Assembly: GCF_001565895.1 (NCBI RefSeq)
Contig: NZ_LSNE01000006.1
Coordinates: forward strand, 1 to 64,000
Reading direction: 5' to 3'
Source of the DNA: Paraglaciecola hydrolytica
GTDB taxonomy: Bacteria > Pseudomonadota > Gammaproteobacteria > Enterobacterales > Alteromonadaceae
Length of the DNA stretch: 64,000 bases
Part shown: piece after piece, positions 17,446 through 26,418 of the stretch
Layout of the letters: every line of letters begins with the position of its first letter
Position numbering within the stretch: position 1 is the first letter of the stretch
The notes under the pieces: model-generated
The model's database searches: none
What the model was told of the DNA's origin: nothing
What the model saw: the letters and a program-made list of their open reading frames with translations, nothing else
Made by a program: the position numbers and the translations under genes

Positions 17446-18359
17446 TCAAATATCTGCTACGTGGCCTGTTCAGTTTAGTGGTAACGCCAGTCATCTGTGT
17501 TGCTTTATATACGGGGTGGTACATCGGCATGCCGCCTGCTGCTTCGCTGTTTTGGCCCGCAGTACAAGGAGAGATTATTGCTTATAGCAGCACACCATTA
17601 ATCGACGACTCGGCTAATGTCTGGACTTATCCCATGGTGCAAGTACTTGGTGTAAGCGAGCCCGTGCGACTTATTACCTCACAGCAAGACGACGCTAAAT
17701 TAATAGAGTCTTTGTGGCCAATCGGGCGCAGCGAATACTTTAAAGTCAGCACAAAATTACAAGAGGCATTTTGGGGGGATGATCCAGCAGGTGGCGATTA
17801 TTTGGTCCCATTTGGACTAAGCCTTTTAGCAATAGGCTTGTTGGTCATGATAAATGCGTGGCTTGCCCCTTTTATCTTTGGCGCAATTGGCAGCATAAAG
17901 GTGGCGTATATGCTGGTCGGCCTTGGAATGCTAACATTGCCCACCTTGGTTACTTATGCGTTTTGGATATTAGATAGCCCGCCAGCGACGTCAATCTTCT
18001 GGCCCCATGAAACCGTTACTGTTAAGGGCTTCGATGCCGATATTCCGCTAGACGCTGACGACAAAACGTATGTACAACCTAGCGTTACCCTTATCCGTGA
18101 CAACGGAGATTCAGTAAAACTAGCGGGCGTATTTAGCATGACGCTGGCTGAGATAAATGACCTGAGTCAAGAATTTCCAATAGGTGAAAAGGTGCAGGTC
18201 AAACGTGGCCCAGATGAGCAAATTTATCAGGCTAGCTTGTTGAATTATTGGGCGACGTTTATGGCTACATTATTCCTGCCGCTCTTTTTGTTTTCTGGGC
18301 TGGTGACCTTCTGGCGTGGTCTTACTGCCCCTTGGAGAGCGACGGATTCAGACAGCTAA
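17442..18359 (+). CDS. Tandem-duplicated membrane protein, DUF3592-like (paralogue B)
   Basis: A 305-residue protein built like its upstream neighbour: two repeats, each TM - PPA motif with Trp - beta domain - TM. The motifs are GMPPAASLFWP (about 29-39) and DSPPATSIFWP (about 180-190). The beta domains end in WPIGRSEYFKVS and FPIGEKVQVKRGP. Counting both proteins the unit appears four times, so one gene arose by internal duplication and the operon by a second duplication (inference). Translation is probably coupled to paralogue A through the ATGA overlap. The localisation should be inner membrane, with the beta domains most likely periplasmic. Confidence 0.65.
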   Translation: MIKYLLRGLFSLVVTPVICVALYTGWYIGMPPAASLFWPAVQGEIIAYSSTPLIDDSANVWTYPMVQVLGVSEPVRLITSQQDDAKLIESLWPIGRSEYFKVSTKLQEAFWGDDPAGGDYLVPFGLSLLAIGLLVMINAWLAPFIFGAIGSIKVAYMLVGLGMLTLPTLVTYAFWILDSPPATSIFWPHETVTVKGFDADIPLDADDKTYVQPSVTLIRDNGDSVKLAGVFSMTLAEINDLSQEFPIGEKVQVKRGPDEQIYQASLLNYWATFMATLFLPLFLFSGLVTFWRGLTAPWRATDSDS

Positions 18360-18455
18360 TTGCATGGCTTTTGGACTGTAACTCTATAGATTTGCTTGTG
18401 TCTTACTTTATTATCGTTACTATTTTGAGCTTCTATTTTTGGTGAGGGATACCCA

Positions 18456-20225
18456 ATGAAAATATTAAGTGCATTAACCCGCGCGATACCCGTTTTAGCT
18501 ATTGGTATTTTATCGGGCGGAGCTGCCCATGCCGATGGCCCTTTTGCCCCGCAATTCATTCCTCATGCAGAACCAGGTCAATGTATACCGATTAAGCGTA
18601 GTAAGGCTTGCCAACGCACTGATCAGAATTATTTGGTTAATAAAGCCGACGGTTCGGGCACTACTTATGTGTCGATTATCGACGACAATACCCTTTCATA
18701 TTCAACTATTTCGAAAACGGCCAGCATGTTAGGCGAGCCTCTATATCCAAAAGATGATTCCTATACCAAAAAGACCCTTGCGGCGAGATTTTATCGCGGA
18801 CTAATGTTGAAAGATGAGGCTAAGATCATCGAGCCGGCCATTTATTCTTATATTTTGCCAGTATCAGACAAGGTGGCTCTGGCAACAGCCAATGAATCCA
18901 CCCGATTCTATGGTAAAAATAACCCCTACCGCACCGAAACCAACAAGTTTTACTTTGTTAATCTTGACGGTAAGTTGACCAAACCTGAGCGACCAGGCAT
19001 GGTGCCAAACAGTTTTTATTATATTGGCGGCTATTATAGCGGCATGCCAGCGCACGTTTTCGAAAGGGTCCAGATTAATGAAGCCCGCGGTACCCTTACC
19101 GTCCGTCAATTTGATGGCTATGGCAACGAACGTGCGGTGTTTGACAATATCCTTATACACAAACGCAAAGATAATTATGATTCTTTTGAGCTGAGTTTCT
19201 ACGTCAACAGTGACACTAAAACCTTTACTGTTTCTGCCCTTCACCCTGAAACCGGCGAACCGGCTTCGCTGTGGTTTGCATCTGATGGTTCGGTGATTGG
19301 TTACAGACCGCCGGTAGAACCTCGTAGCATATTAATAAATGATAAAGAATCGATTAATACTGGCTTAGTAAGTATTGTCGGCCAGCTTCCCGTGCTCACT
19401 GATCTGAAGGATGACAGGCTCTACCATCCTGTAGATGGCAACGGTGAAAAAATCCCTGCCCCCGATAATTTTATCGGTATGGCGCGTTTGTTTCATAAAC
19501 AAGGCAAGGTAGGCAGTGTCTCTACAGCACATAACTATTACTCAAAATGGGTGCTGGTTTACGCCCTGCCAACGGGTTACGGTTTTAAGACTGACTATGG
19601 TTCAGATTTTGATTCGCAAGGCATCCGCAGCGCTTACGGTGTGCTTTCGGCGGAGAACAAACTAAAAATGTTCTCAGGTTTTGGTTACCGTAGGGTTGCG
19701 GATGGCTCTTTCGCTACTATCTTAAGGCCTTTTGATCAATACCAAGAAGATGGTGTAACACCTGTTGAACGTGCTTTGCCTACGGTATGGAGTCAAGTTT
19801 GGAGCTCTTCAGAGCACGGAATGAGTCTGGTGGCGACTACGGATGACAAGGATCCAGAAAAAACCTTCACGTCATCAACTGAGGCATTCGAAGCCATCGG
19901 TAGAGCTAGAGTCGCTCACGACCGAGCCTATGCTGCACGAGTAGCTGCTTCTCGCAAAGCACAGGCCGAACAGCAGGCATTTTACGAGGCCGAACGAGCC
20001 CGCCGTCAGGCCGAACTCCAAGCTCATTTTGCCAAAGAGGCACAACGAAAAGCAGAGTTAATGGCTAAAAATAAGTACCGACCTAAGACAGGCGCCGAAG
20101 AGTTTGAAGAGCGCATGAAACTGATGCAAAACCACTGGAGTCAAAAAAACAAACCTAATTTGGCCCCAGGTACCAAAATTTGTTATGACATGGGTGATGG
20201 TTCGGATTTTTGTTTTGCGTATTGA
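18456..20225 (+). CDS. Secreted protein with C-terminal coiled coil, unknown family
   Basis: A 589-residue protein with signal peptide (cleavage near residue 26, AAHA). Residues about 30-480 are beta-rich with many Tyr and Gly and no motif I recognise; CIPIKRSKACQRTD near the N terminus may form a disulphide. Residues about 485-555 form a highly charged Ala/Arg/Glu/Gln helix (RARVAHDRAYAARVAASRKA, then QAEQQAFYEAERARRQAELQ), a probable coiled coil, followed by a short tail with CYDMGDGSDFCFAY. It starts 96 bases after paralogue B on the same strand and may be a periplasmic partner of the two membrane proteins. No function is claimed. Confidence 0.65.
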   Translation: MKILSALTRAIPVLAIGILSGGAAHADGPFAPQFIPHAEPGQCIPIKRSKACQRTDQNYLVNKADGSGTTYVSIIDDNTLSYSTISKTASMLGEPLYPKDDSYTKKTLAARFYRGLMLKDEAKIIEPAIYSYILPVSDKVALATANESTRFYGKNNPYRTETNKFYFVNLDGKLTKPERPGMVPNSFYYIGGYYSGMPAHVFERVQINEARGTLTVRQFDGYGNERAVFDNILIHKRKDNYDSFELSFYVNSDTKTFTVSALHPETGEPASLWFASDGSVIGYRPPVEPRSILINDKESINTGLVSIVGQLPVLTDLKDDRLYHPVDGNGEKIPAPDNFIGMARLFHKQGKVGSVSTAHNYYSKWVLVYALPTGYGFKTDYGSDFDSQGIRSAYGVLSAENKLKMFSGFGYRRVADGSFATILRPFDQYQEDGVTPVERALPTVWSQVWSSSEHGMSLVATTDDKDPEKTFTSSTEAFEAIGRARVAHDRAYAARVAASRKAQAEQQAFYEAERARRQAELQAHFAKEAQRKAELMAKNKYRPKTGAEEFEERMKLMQNHWSQKNKPNLAPGTKICYDMGDGSDFCFAY

Positions 20226-20247
20226 TGCACTGAGCTAAAACAGCACT

Positions 20248-20275
20248 TGCTAGAGACTAGTCACTAGACGCTAGT
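20248..20275. repeat. CTAG-rich intergenic motif
   Basis: GCTAGAGACTAGTCACTAG followed by ACGCTAGT lies just after the stop codon at 20225. It shares CTAGTCACTAG with 2100-2110 and the same position relative to a stop codon as the copies at 2946 and 4625. Confidence 0.5.
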
Positions 20276-20454
20276 AAAAATGCAGGAAAGACTGGAGTGG
20301 GGAAGCGTCGACTAACAAGCACTCCGGGTGTTGATAGGTGAGTAAGCTCAACTGCTCTATAACTGCGATGAATTAACTTTGAAAAATGCCGCGAGTCACT
20401 GATAGTATCAGGCTTTTATGTCACGACATTTAATCTGATAATTGGAAACCATGC

Positions 20455-23172
20455 ATGTTTAAAGTTAAGTCAGCCCTGTTAGGCTTTGCAAGTTTGCTGG
20501 CTGTTGCCACCTTGGCACCAGTAAATGCCCAAACGGTCGCCCAAACTAATATCCAAAAAAGTGATAGCTATGATATGTGGCCGGGTGCCACGTATGATTC
20601 AGCAATTCCGACCCATGCTCAAGTATTAGGGTATGCAGTGGGAGAGCGCATCACCAATCATGGTGACATGTTAAGTTTTTTTGAGGCCCTTGAACGTGCC
20701 GCTCCCGATCGTATTAAAGTCTTTGAGTATGCCCGCTCTTGGGAAGGTCGCAAACTGATTTATGTGGCCATAGGCACCCCTGACAGAATTGCTCATTTAG
20801 ATGACTTTGCTGTCAATATGCAAAAGCTATCCGATCCTCGCCAAACTAACGAAAAAGCCGCTAAACAAATCATCAACGATTTGCCGGTATCTGTATGGTT
20901 AGAGCATGGCGTGCACGGTAACGAAATTAGCAGCACCGATGCAGCCATGATGACAGCCTATCATTTACTCGCGGCGCCCAATGAGCCAACCAACAAAAAA
21001 ATTCTCGCTAATACACTCGTGTTTATCGACCCTCTGCAAAATCCTGATGGTCGTACGCGTTTTACCAGTCGTTATTATGCCTCTGTGGGATTAGAGCATA
21101 GTGGTGACCGTTTAAGTGCTGAACAAAATGAACCCTGGCCCAATGGCCGTAGTAACCATTATTTGTTTGATATGAACCGCGATTGGTTGGCGATTACTCA
21201 GCCCGAAACAGCCGGCAGAATCAAAGTCTTAAATCACTTTAAACCCACTGTGGTGATTGATTTACATGAAATGGGCGGTGACGAAAGTTACTTTTTCTCG
21301 CCAGCGGCTGAGCCTATCAACCCTTTTATGAACAAAGCACAGATTGAAAATACTGGGCTAATTGGTAAAAATATTGGCAAAAATTTTGATGCTTTTGGTT
21401 TCGACTATTTTACTCGTGAAGTGTTTGATGCTTTTTATCCGGGTTATGGTGACAGTTGGCCGACATTTTACGGCGCATCGGCTTCGACTTATGAAGTGGC
21501 CTCTAGCCGAGGTGAAGTTTATCGCACCAAAACAGGTAAAATGCTGCAATACAAAGATACTGTAAAACGCCATTTTGTCGCTTCAATTGCCACAGCTGAA
21601 GGCGCTGCCGACAACCGTGAAAAAATCCTGCACGATTTTTATCGTTATCAAGAAGATGCGATCATCTCGGGTAAAAACGATAAAAATGAGCGAGTTTTCA
21701 TCCTGCCTAATACTCGTGATAAAGCCGCGACTCATCGATTAGCCACCTTAATGGCACAACATGGTGCTGAGGTTAAACAGGCTGAAAAAGACTTTAAGGC
21801 CTGTGGTGTGAGCTATCAGGCAGGTGCTTATTTTATTGATACCGCCCAGCCGCGCGGTAAATTTGTAAAAACCACTTTTACTCAACAAGTCGATATGTCG
21901 GCCGCTTTTCTTAAAGAGCAAGAGCGTTTACGGGCACGCAACTTGAGTGATCAAATATACGACATCACGGGTTGGTCGCTACCTTTAATGTTTAATGTGG
22001 ATACCGATAGCTGTGGTAAAGAAATAGATGTTGATAGCCTTAATGTTAAAGCAGACAGTCCGTTAGTAGGCTCCGTAACTAACCCACAAGCCAAAGTCGC
22101 TTATTTAGTGCCATGGGGCGACATGGCCGCAGGACGTTTTTTAAGCGCGGCTTTGCGAGCGGGACTCAGTATTAAAAGCGCGGATCAAGCTTTTGTGCTT
22201 GAGAAAAAAACCTCTTTTCCAGCAGGTACCTTAGTCATCGAAACCAAAGCTAATGGCGCAGATCTGGCCGCTGTGGTGCAAAAACTAGCCCAACAAAGTG
22301 GTGCTCAGGTAGTCGGCGTGGATAGCTCGTGGGTTACCGATGGCCCCAGTTTTGGCAGCGAGCATACCGCCCATATGCTAGCGCCTAAAATCGCCTTGGC
22401 TTGGGATGAGCCAGTAAGTTCACTGAGTGCAGGCAGCACTCGTTTTGTGATTGAACGCCAGTTTAACTATCCCGTTACTGCGATACGTTCTGACCGTTTA
22501 GCTCGCTCTGATTTAAGTGCTTATCAAGTGTTGATTTTACCGGCTGGTAACTATGCCGATGCCTTAGGCTCCAGCGGTATTAGCAATATTAAAGAATGGA
22601 TTAAAAAAGGTGGAGTGTTGCTAACTCTAGGCAGTGCTACACGTTTTGCGGCAGATGCTGATTTGTTGGCGGTGCAACGTGAACTTGCTTACAAAGATGA
22701 AAAAGCCACAAAAGAAAGTGATAAAAAAGAGTCAAAAGTCGCAGGGCAATTATTTAAGGATAAAACCGCACTGGTAAAAGCCTCTATTGATGCCAAAGAA
22801 AGCCCAGACTACGTTGCAGGTGTATTAGCTAACGTGGAAGTCGACCAAGAGCATTGGTTAACGGCCGGCGTTAACCCTAACCTAGTGGCTATGGTGTCGG
22901 GTAACGATATTTATACACCGATTAAATTGTCTTCAGGTAAAAACCTTGCTTGGTTTGCGGATGCTAAAAACGTATTGGCCAGCGGCTATTTATGGCAAGA
23001 AAATAAACAGCAATTAGCGTATAAACCCTTTTTAATTCATCAACCTATGGGCAGAGGTATGATAGTGGCCTTTACTCAAGAGCCAACCAGTCGCGCTTAT
23101 CTGGATGGTTTAAATGTGTTATTAATGAACAGCATTTTCAGAGCTGCCGCGCACGCTGAACCATTGCGCTAA
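20455..23172 (+). CDS. Secreted M14-family zinc carboxypeptidase
   Basis: A 905-residue protein with signal peptide (cleavage near APVNA, residue 25). The M14 peptidase domain spans about 55-380: zinc ligands H154 and E157 in EHGVHGNE, and H271 in VVIDLHEMGG; NPDGR at about 196-200 and the conserved STYEVASSRG downstream. The C-terminal ~500 residues include a Rossmann-like glutamine-amidotransferase-like portion (LPAGNYADALG, IKEWIKKGGVLLTLGSATRF) common in large M14 proteins of marine bacteria. It trims peptides or peptide-like substrates in the periplasm. Its 3' third is duplicated at 25605-26219. Confidence 0.88.
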   Translation: MFKVKSALLGFASLLAVATLAPVNAQTVAQTNIQKSDSYDMWPGATYDSAIPTHAQVLGYAVGERITNHGDMLSFFEALERAAPDRIKVFEYARSWEGRKLIYVAIGTPDRIAHLDDFAVNMQKLSDPRQTNEKAAKQIINDLPVSVWLEHGVHGNEISSTDAAMMTAYHLLAAPNEPTNKKILANTLVFIDPLQNPDGRTRFTSRYYASVGLEHSGDRLSAEQNEPWPNGRSNHYLFDMNRDWLAITQPETAGRIKVLNHFKPTVVIDLHEMGGDESYFFSPAAEPINPFMNKAQIENTGLIGKNIGKNFDAFGFDYFTREVFDAFYPGYGDSWPTFYGASASTYEVASSRGEVYRTKTGKMLQYKDTVKRHFVASIATAEGAADNREKILHDFYRYQEDAIISGKNDKNERVFILPNTRDKAATHRLATLMAQHGAEVKQAEKDFKACGVSYQAGAYFIDTAQPRGKFVKTTFTQQVDMSAAFLKEQERLRARNLSDQIYDITGWSLPLMFNVDTDSCGKEIDVDSLNVKADSPLVGSVTNPQAKVAYLVPWGDMAAGRFLSAALRAGLSIKSADQAFVLEKKTSFPAGTLVIETKANGADLAAVVQKLAQQSGAQVVGVDSSWVTDGPSFGSEHTAHMLAPKIALAWDEPVSSLSAGSTRFVIERQFNYPVTAIRSDRLARSDLSAYQVLILPAGNYADALGSSGISNIKEWIKKGGVLLTLGSATRFAADADLLAVQRELAYKDEKATKESDKKESKVAGQLFKDKTALVKASIDAKESPDYVAGVLANVEVDQEHWLTAGVNPNLVAMVSGNDIYTPIKLSSGKNLAWFADAKNVLASGYLWQENKQQLAYKPFLIHQPMGRGMIVAFTQEPTSRAYLDGLNVLLMNSIFRAAAHAEPLR

Positions 23173-23191
23173 AAGTTAAGCATGAGTCAAA

Positions 23192-23218
23192 AGCCACGGC
23201 ATGTACCGTGGCTTGTTT
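23192..23218 (+). terminator. Terminator of the M14 peptidase gene
   Basis: Stem AGCCACGG / CCGTGGCT with a 6-base loop, followed by TGTTTAT. The truncated copy of the gene has a matching hairpin at 26238-26265, so the terminator was duplicated along with the coding sequence. Confidence 0.75.
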
Positions 23219-23379
23219 ATGGGCAAAAATTGTTAAATTCATGACTATATTTAGAAACTATTAATTACCTAAAATCACAAACAACATAGAAAATTATTGA
23301 ATAAAAGTGGGCACTAAAATAATTAAGAAATACCATAAATTATATCAATCTCAGGTTTAAATTCCTTAGCTAGCAATTT

Positions 23380-25209
23380 TTAAGGTATGTAATTCCAACC
23401 AGACAAATTCATTACATCTTTATCAAAATAAACAGACTCGGTTTTTCTTTCACCGGATTTTTTATGTTTCATATAAAGGGTCATTTTTTCGTGTAGTTGA
23501 TTATCGGCCCAGTTCATATCAACTTGTTCAATAACGTAAGGCATACATTCCATAAAGTCTTGTATTGAGCCTCGGCACTTTCCACCAACCATGTTCCAAA
23601 TTTGTCTTGGGAAAAATTTATCTTCAAAATATTCTAGAAGTTTTAACCTAGATTTCATCAACTTGGCATATCGGTCAAATTTTACGACAGCATTACCAGA
23701 AAGCTGATTATTTTTTATCATTGCAGTAATCATAAAATCTTTTTTGTTACTCAGGAATGATTCCAAATTAGATAAATATAATTGGCTGGGAAGTTCATCT
23801 TTGGTTTCACTATCAAATTTAACTAGACTGACCTTGTCTTGTTCATCGTATTCAAAAGAATGTACTTGAAGCATAATTACTTTTAGCTGCGGATTAAATT
23901 CAGCATAGTAGTAATCAGTAAAACCCATTAAGTAACCGAAATTTCTAGTACTTGCCCAATATTCTGGTGTTTTATTACAAGTCAGACCGTTCTGAGACGG
24001 CAGAGACCTAGTGAATGGTGGCTTCTTAATCGCAACATCTTTTAAATTATCAGGTTCAACCGTCGCTCTGGCTGTCATTATTATTCTTGCTTGGGGATCG
24101 ACTACCGCAACATCTACCCAGCACTTGGGATCATTTAAATTGGTACTACAACGCATAAACTGCGAACTGTTGTAACCACTTTCAGTGGGGATCATGTGAT
24201 CAATTTCAATCCGACTATAAGTCATGCTATTTAATTGATTTTTACTTTCTTTATATATAAGTTCTTTGGGGGTGGTTGTCGAAAACCCAGCATATTTACG
24301 TAAAGCGAACTCCCGTTTATTTTGTCCTGCCCAAAATGGTTCCAACAAATTCTCTCGGTCAACGTAGGGTTGAAATACAAATGAATTTTCTTGCCCATAG
24401 GGCAGATTTTCACAGTTGGTCCGTGTAACTTCTTCTTTTACAGCACTTTTTGTGAGGTTAGTTAAAAGGATATCCATCGCTTGTAATGTCATGTCATTAG
24501 TGCCATTTTGTCCGATACCGTATTTGCCTAATTGTTGAATAAATTTTTCACAATAACAGTTGCTACCGCTAATAAAAGCATTAGGGAAAACCTCTTGGGC
24601 ATATTGGGCGTAAACATCGTCAAGATACTCAGGTTTAAGCATATTACGTTGTTCGTTAACTTTATAACGGACATCAAATAAGTTTAAAAACTTGATTCGT
24701 TTAGTGTTCTGAGTAACCCAAAGTTTTAGCTGTTCTTTATTAAACTTCTCTCTTTTTATTTTATACGCAGCTTCTAGTTGATTGATTTTTTTACTTATTA
24801 GACTGCGTTGACTCATAGTAAGTGAAAGATGCTCAAGACCTTTTTCTTTACCATGAATTATTAAACGAATATATGGTAAGCTAAAAGCCTCATAATCTTC
24901 AGCACTCTCACAATTTTGACAAGTGACTCCTATAAGGTCTTTAAGAACGTTTGCTATGCTTTGTTGTAAAGGGAGATATGCTGAGTAAGGTAAATATCCG
25001 CCAGACTCAATATTAGCGATGTACCATAAGGCATTCATCATCCCTTTGTCGGTATCGAATACAACAGATTTATCCTTACTGTAATATTGATACGTTAAAG
25101 GATATGAGTCTTTTAAGCCATCGAGCAACTCTTGTACTTGATCCTTTCCGCCAGCATACGCAAATGGTGCGAACATTATTAATAATGTAAATAACTTCAA
25201 CCAATTCAT
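23380..25209 (-). CDS. Orphan secreted protein of unknown function
   Basis: A 609-residue protein with signal peptide (MNWLKLFTLLIMFAPFAYAG). No family is recognised. It has clustered Cys pairs (CQNC at about 98-101; SNCYCEKF at about 220) and a segment IEIDHMIPTESGYNSSQFMR at about 336-355. IDHMIP recalls the start of some HNH-type nuclease motifs but the other expected residues are not obvious. The gene is AT-rich compared with its neighbours and lies antisense between the M14 peptidase and that gene's truncated copy. That placement suggests it arrived with, or after, the rearrangement that broke the second peptidase copy. Confidence 0.65.
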   Translation of the reverse strand: MNWLKLFTLLIMFAPFAYAGGKDQVQELLDGLKDSYPLTYQYYSKDKSVVFDTDKGMMNALWYIANIESGGYLPYSAYLPLQQSIANVLKDLIGVTCQNCESAEDYEAFSLPYIRLIIHGKEKGLEHLSLTMSQRSLISKKINQLEAAYKIKREKFNKEQLKLWVTQNTKRIKFLNLFDVRYKVNEQRNMLKPEYLDDVYAQYAQEVFPNAFISGSNCYCEKFIQQLGKYGIGQNGTNDMTLQAMDILLTNLTKSAVKEEVTRTNCENLPYGQENSFVFQPYVDRENLLEPFWAGQNKREFALRKYAGFSTTTPKELIYKESKNQLNSMTYSRIEIDHMIPTESGYNSSQFMRCSTNLNDPKCWVDVAVVDPQARIIMTARATVEPDNLKDVAIKKPPFTRSLPSQNGLTCNKTPEYWASTRNFGYLMGFTDYYYAEFNPQLKVIMLQVHSFEYDEQDKVSLVKFDSETKDELPSQLYLSNLESFLSNKKDFMITAMIKNNQLSGNAVVKFDRYAKLMKSRLKLLEYFEDKFFPRQIWNMVGGKCRGSIQDFMECMPYVIEQVDMNWADNQLHEKMTLYMKHKKSGERKTESVYFDKDVMNLSGWNYIP

Positions 25210-25604
25210 TTGTATTCCTCACAAACTTTTTATTTTTGGGTAGGTTAAATTTATTACATTTTTTAAGCAACTTAGGATTGAGTGTACGGGTCTAGGTAAA
25301 TTAAATTTTGTTATTTTAGCTAAATGTTTTGGGAAACGTCATTAAGGTGGTATTTGTCGCTGATTTTTATACGTCTATCTTCGATGAATTTTATTAATAG
25401 TGGATTAATTATTAGGTTTAACAAGCTAACAATTAGTCACTCTTGTTCAACCGAATAATTCAAAAATCAAAATCCACAGTTAAAACGATGACTTAGTTGC
25501 GGCATTGGAATTGCTTTTAGTCAAAGAGTACAAGATGAGGGCAAGCCAAAGGAAAACGTCACATGTCGTGAGTTTCGTCGTCGCTGCAAAGGAGAGTATG
25601 TCGG
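25210..25604. other. AT-rich intergenic junction region
   Basis: About 390 bases: the promoter region of the orphan minus-strand gene, then a junction into the truncated peptidase copy. A 28-base stretch at 25492-25519 recurs at 29978-30005 with two mismatches, and CAAAGGAGAGT follows some distance after it in both places. The junction with the peptidase homology is at about 25605. No gene is recognised. Confidence 0.5.
25492..25519 (+). repeat. 28-base imperfect direct repeat, copy 1
   Basis: Begins CTTAGTTGCGGCATTGGAAT; pairs with 29978-30005 (CTTAGTTGTGGCATTTGAAT), same orientation. Both copies sit upstream of a coding segment and share a downstream CAAAGGAGAGT, suggesting degenerate copies of one longer sequence. 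Confidence 0.55.
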
Positions 25605-26219
25605 GTCTTAGGCAGTGCAGGCATCAGCAATATTAAAGAGTGGGTAAAACAAGGTGGGGTATTACTGACAATTGGTAGTGCCACGCGTTTTGCGGCTGAT
25701 AATGACTTACTCGCCGTACAACGTGAGCTGGCTTACAAAGATGAAAAAGCGGCTAAAGACAGTGATAGTCAAAAAGAACCAAGAGTTGCTGGGCAGTTAT
25801 TTAAAGATAAGGCCGAGTTGGTCAGAGCCTCTATCGATGGCAAAGAAAGTCCTGACTATGTGGCCGGAGTATTAGCTAACGTGGAAGTCGACCAAGAACA
25901 TTGGCTTACCGCAGGGGTTAATCCCGCGTTAATCGCCATGTTGGTGGGCAATGATATTTATTCGCCCATTCAACTCTCGTCGGGTAGTAACTTAGCGTGG
26001 TTTGCAGATGCTAAAAACGTCTTAGCCAGTGGTTATTTATGGCAAGAAAACAAAGAGCAATTGGCCTATAAACCCTTTTTAATACATCAACCATCTGGCA
26101 AAGGCATGATCGTCGCCTTTACTCAAGAGCCCACTAGCCGTGCTTATTTAGATGGTTTAAACGTGTTATTGATGAACAGTATCTTTAGAGCTGCTGCTCA
26201 TGCCGAACCTTTGCGTTAA
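25605..26219 (+). pseudogene. 5'-truncated duplicate of the M14 peptidase gene
   Basis: One open frame encodes about 204 residues that align end to end with the last ~205 residues of the 905-residue peptidase: for example SGISNIKEW / AGISNIKEW, the AELVRASIDGKESPDYVAGV segment, and identical ends FRAAAHAEPLR. Divergence is mostly synonymous or conservative (AKDSDSQKEPRVAG for TKESDKKESKVAG). The peptidase domain with all zinc ligands is missing, so no protease activity is possible. An ATG at 25818 could start a 133-residue product but has no sign of being used. The copy is old enough to have diverged but still has no stop codons. Confidence 0.85.
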
Positions 26220-26237
26220 TGTGTAAGATATAGCCAA

Positions 26238-26265
26238 AAGCCACGACATCTGTTCGTGGCTTTTT
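26238..26265 (+). terminator. Terminator of the truncated peptidase copy
   Basis: Stem AGCCACGA / TCGTGGCT followed by TTTTTT. Homologous to the terminator at 23192-23218 and stronger, with a continuous T-run. Confidence 0.8.
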
Positions 26266-26418
26266 TATGAGAAGCAAAAACTCAATAGTGGCTCAAGTCA
26301 GTGTCTGTTATTCTACGTCGGCTGAGACGTAGTTTGCTCAAAAATATTTTTTACTACTGCTTATTATCCCGTTCTTAACCCGCCTTTTTTGTCAGTATTA
26401 TCGTGGAGTCTAACCAGA

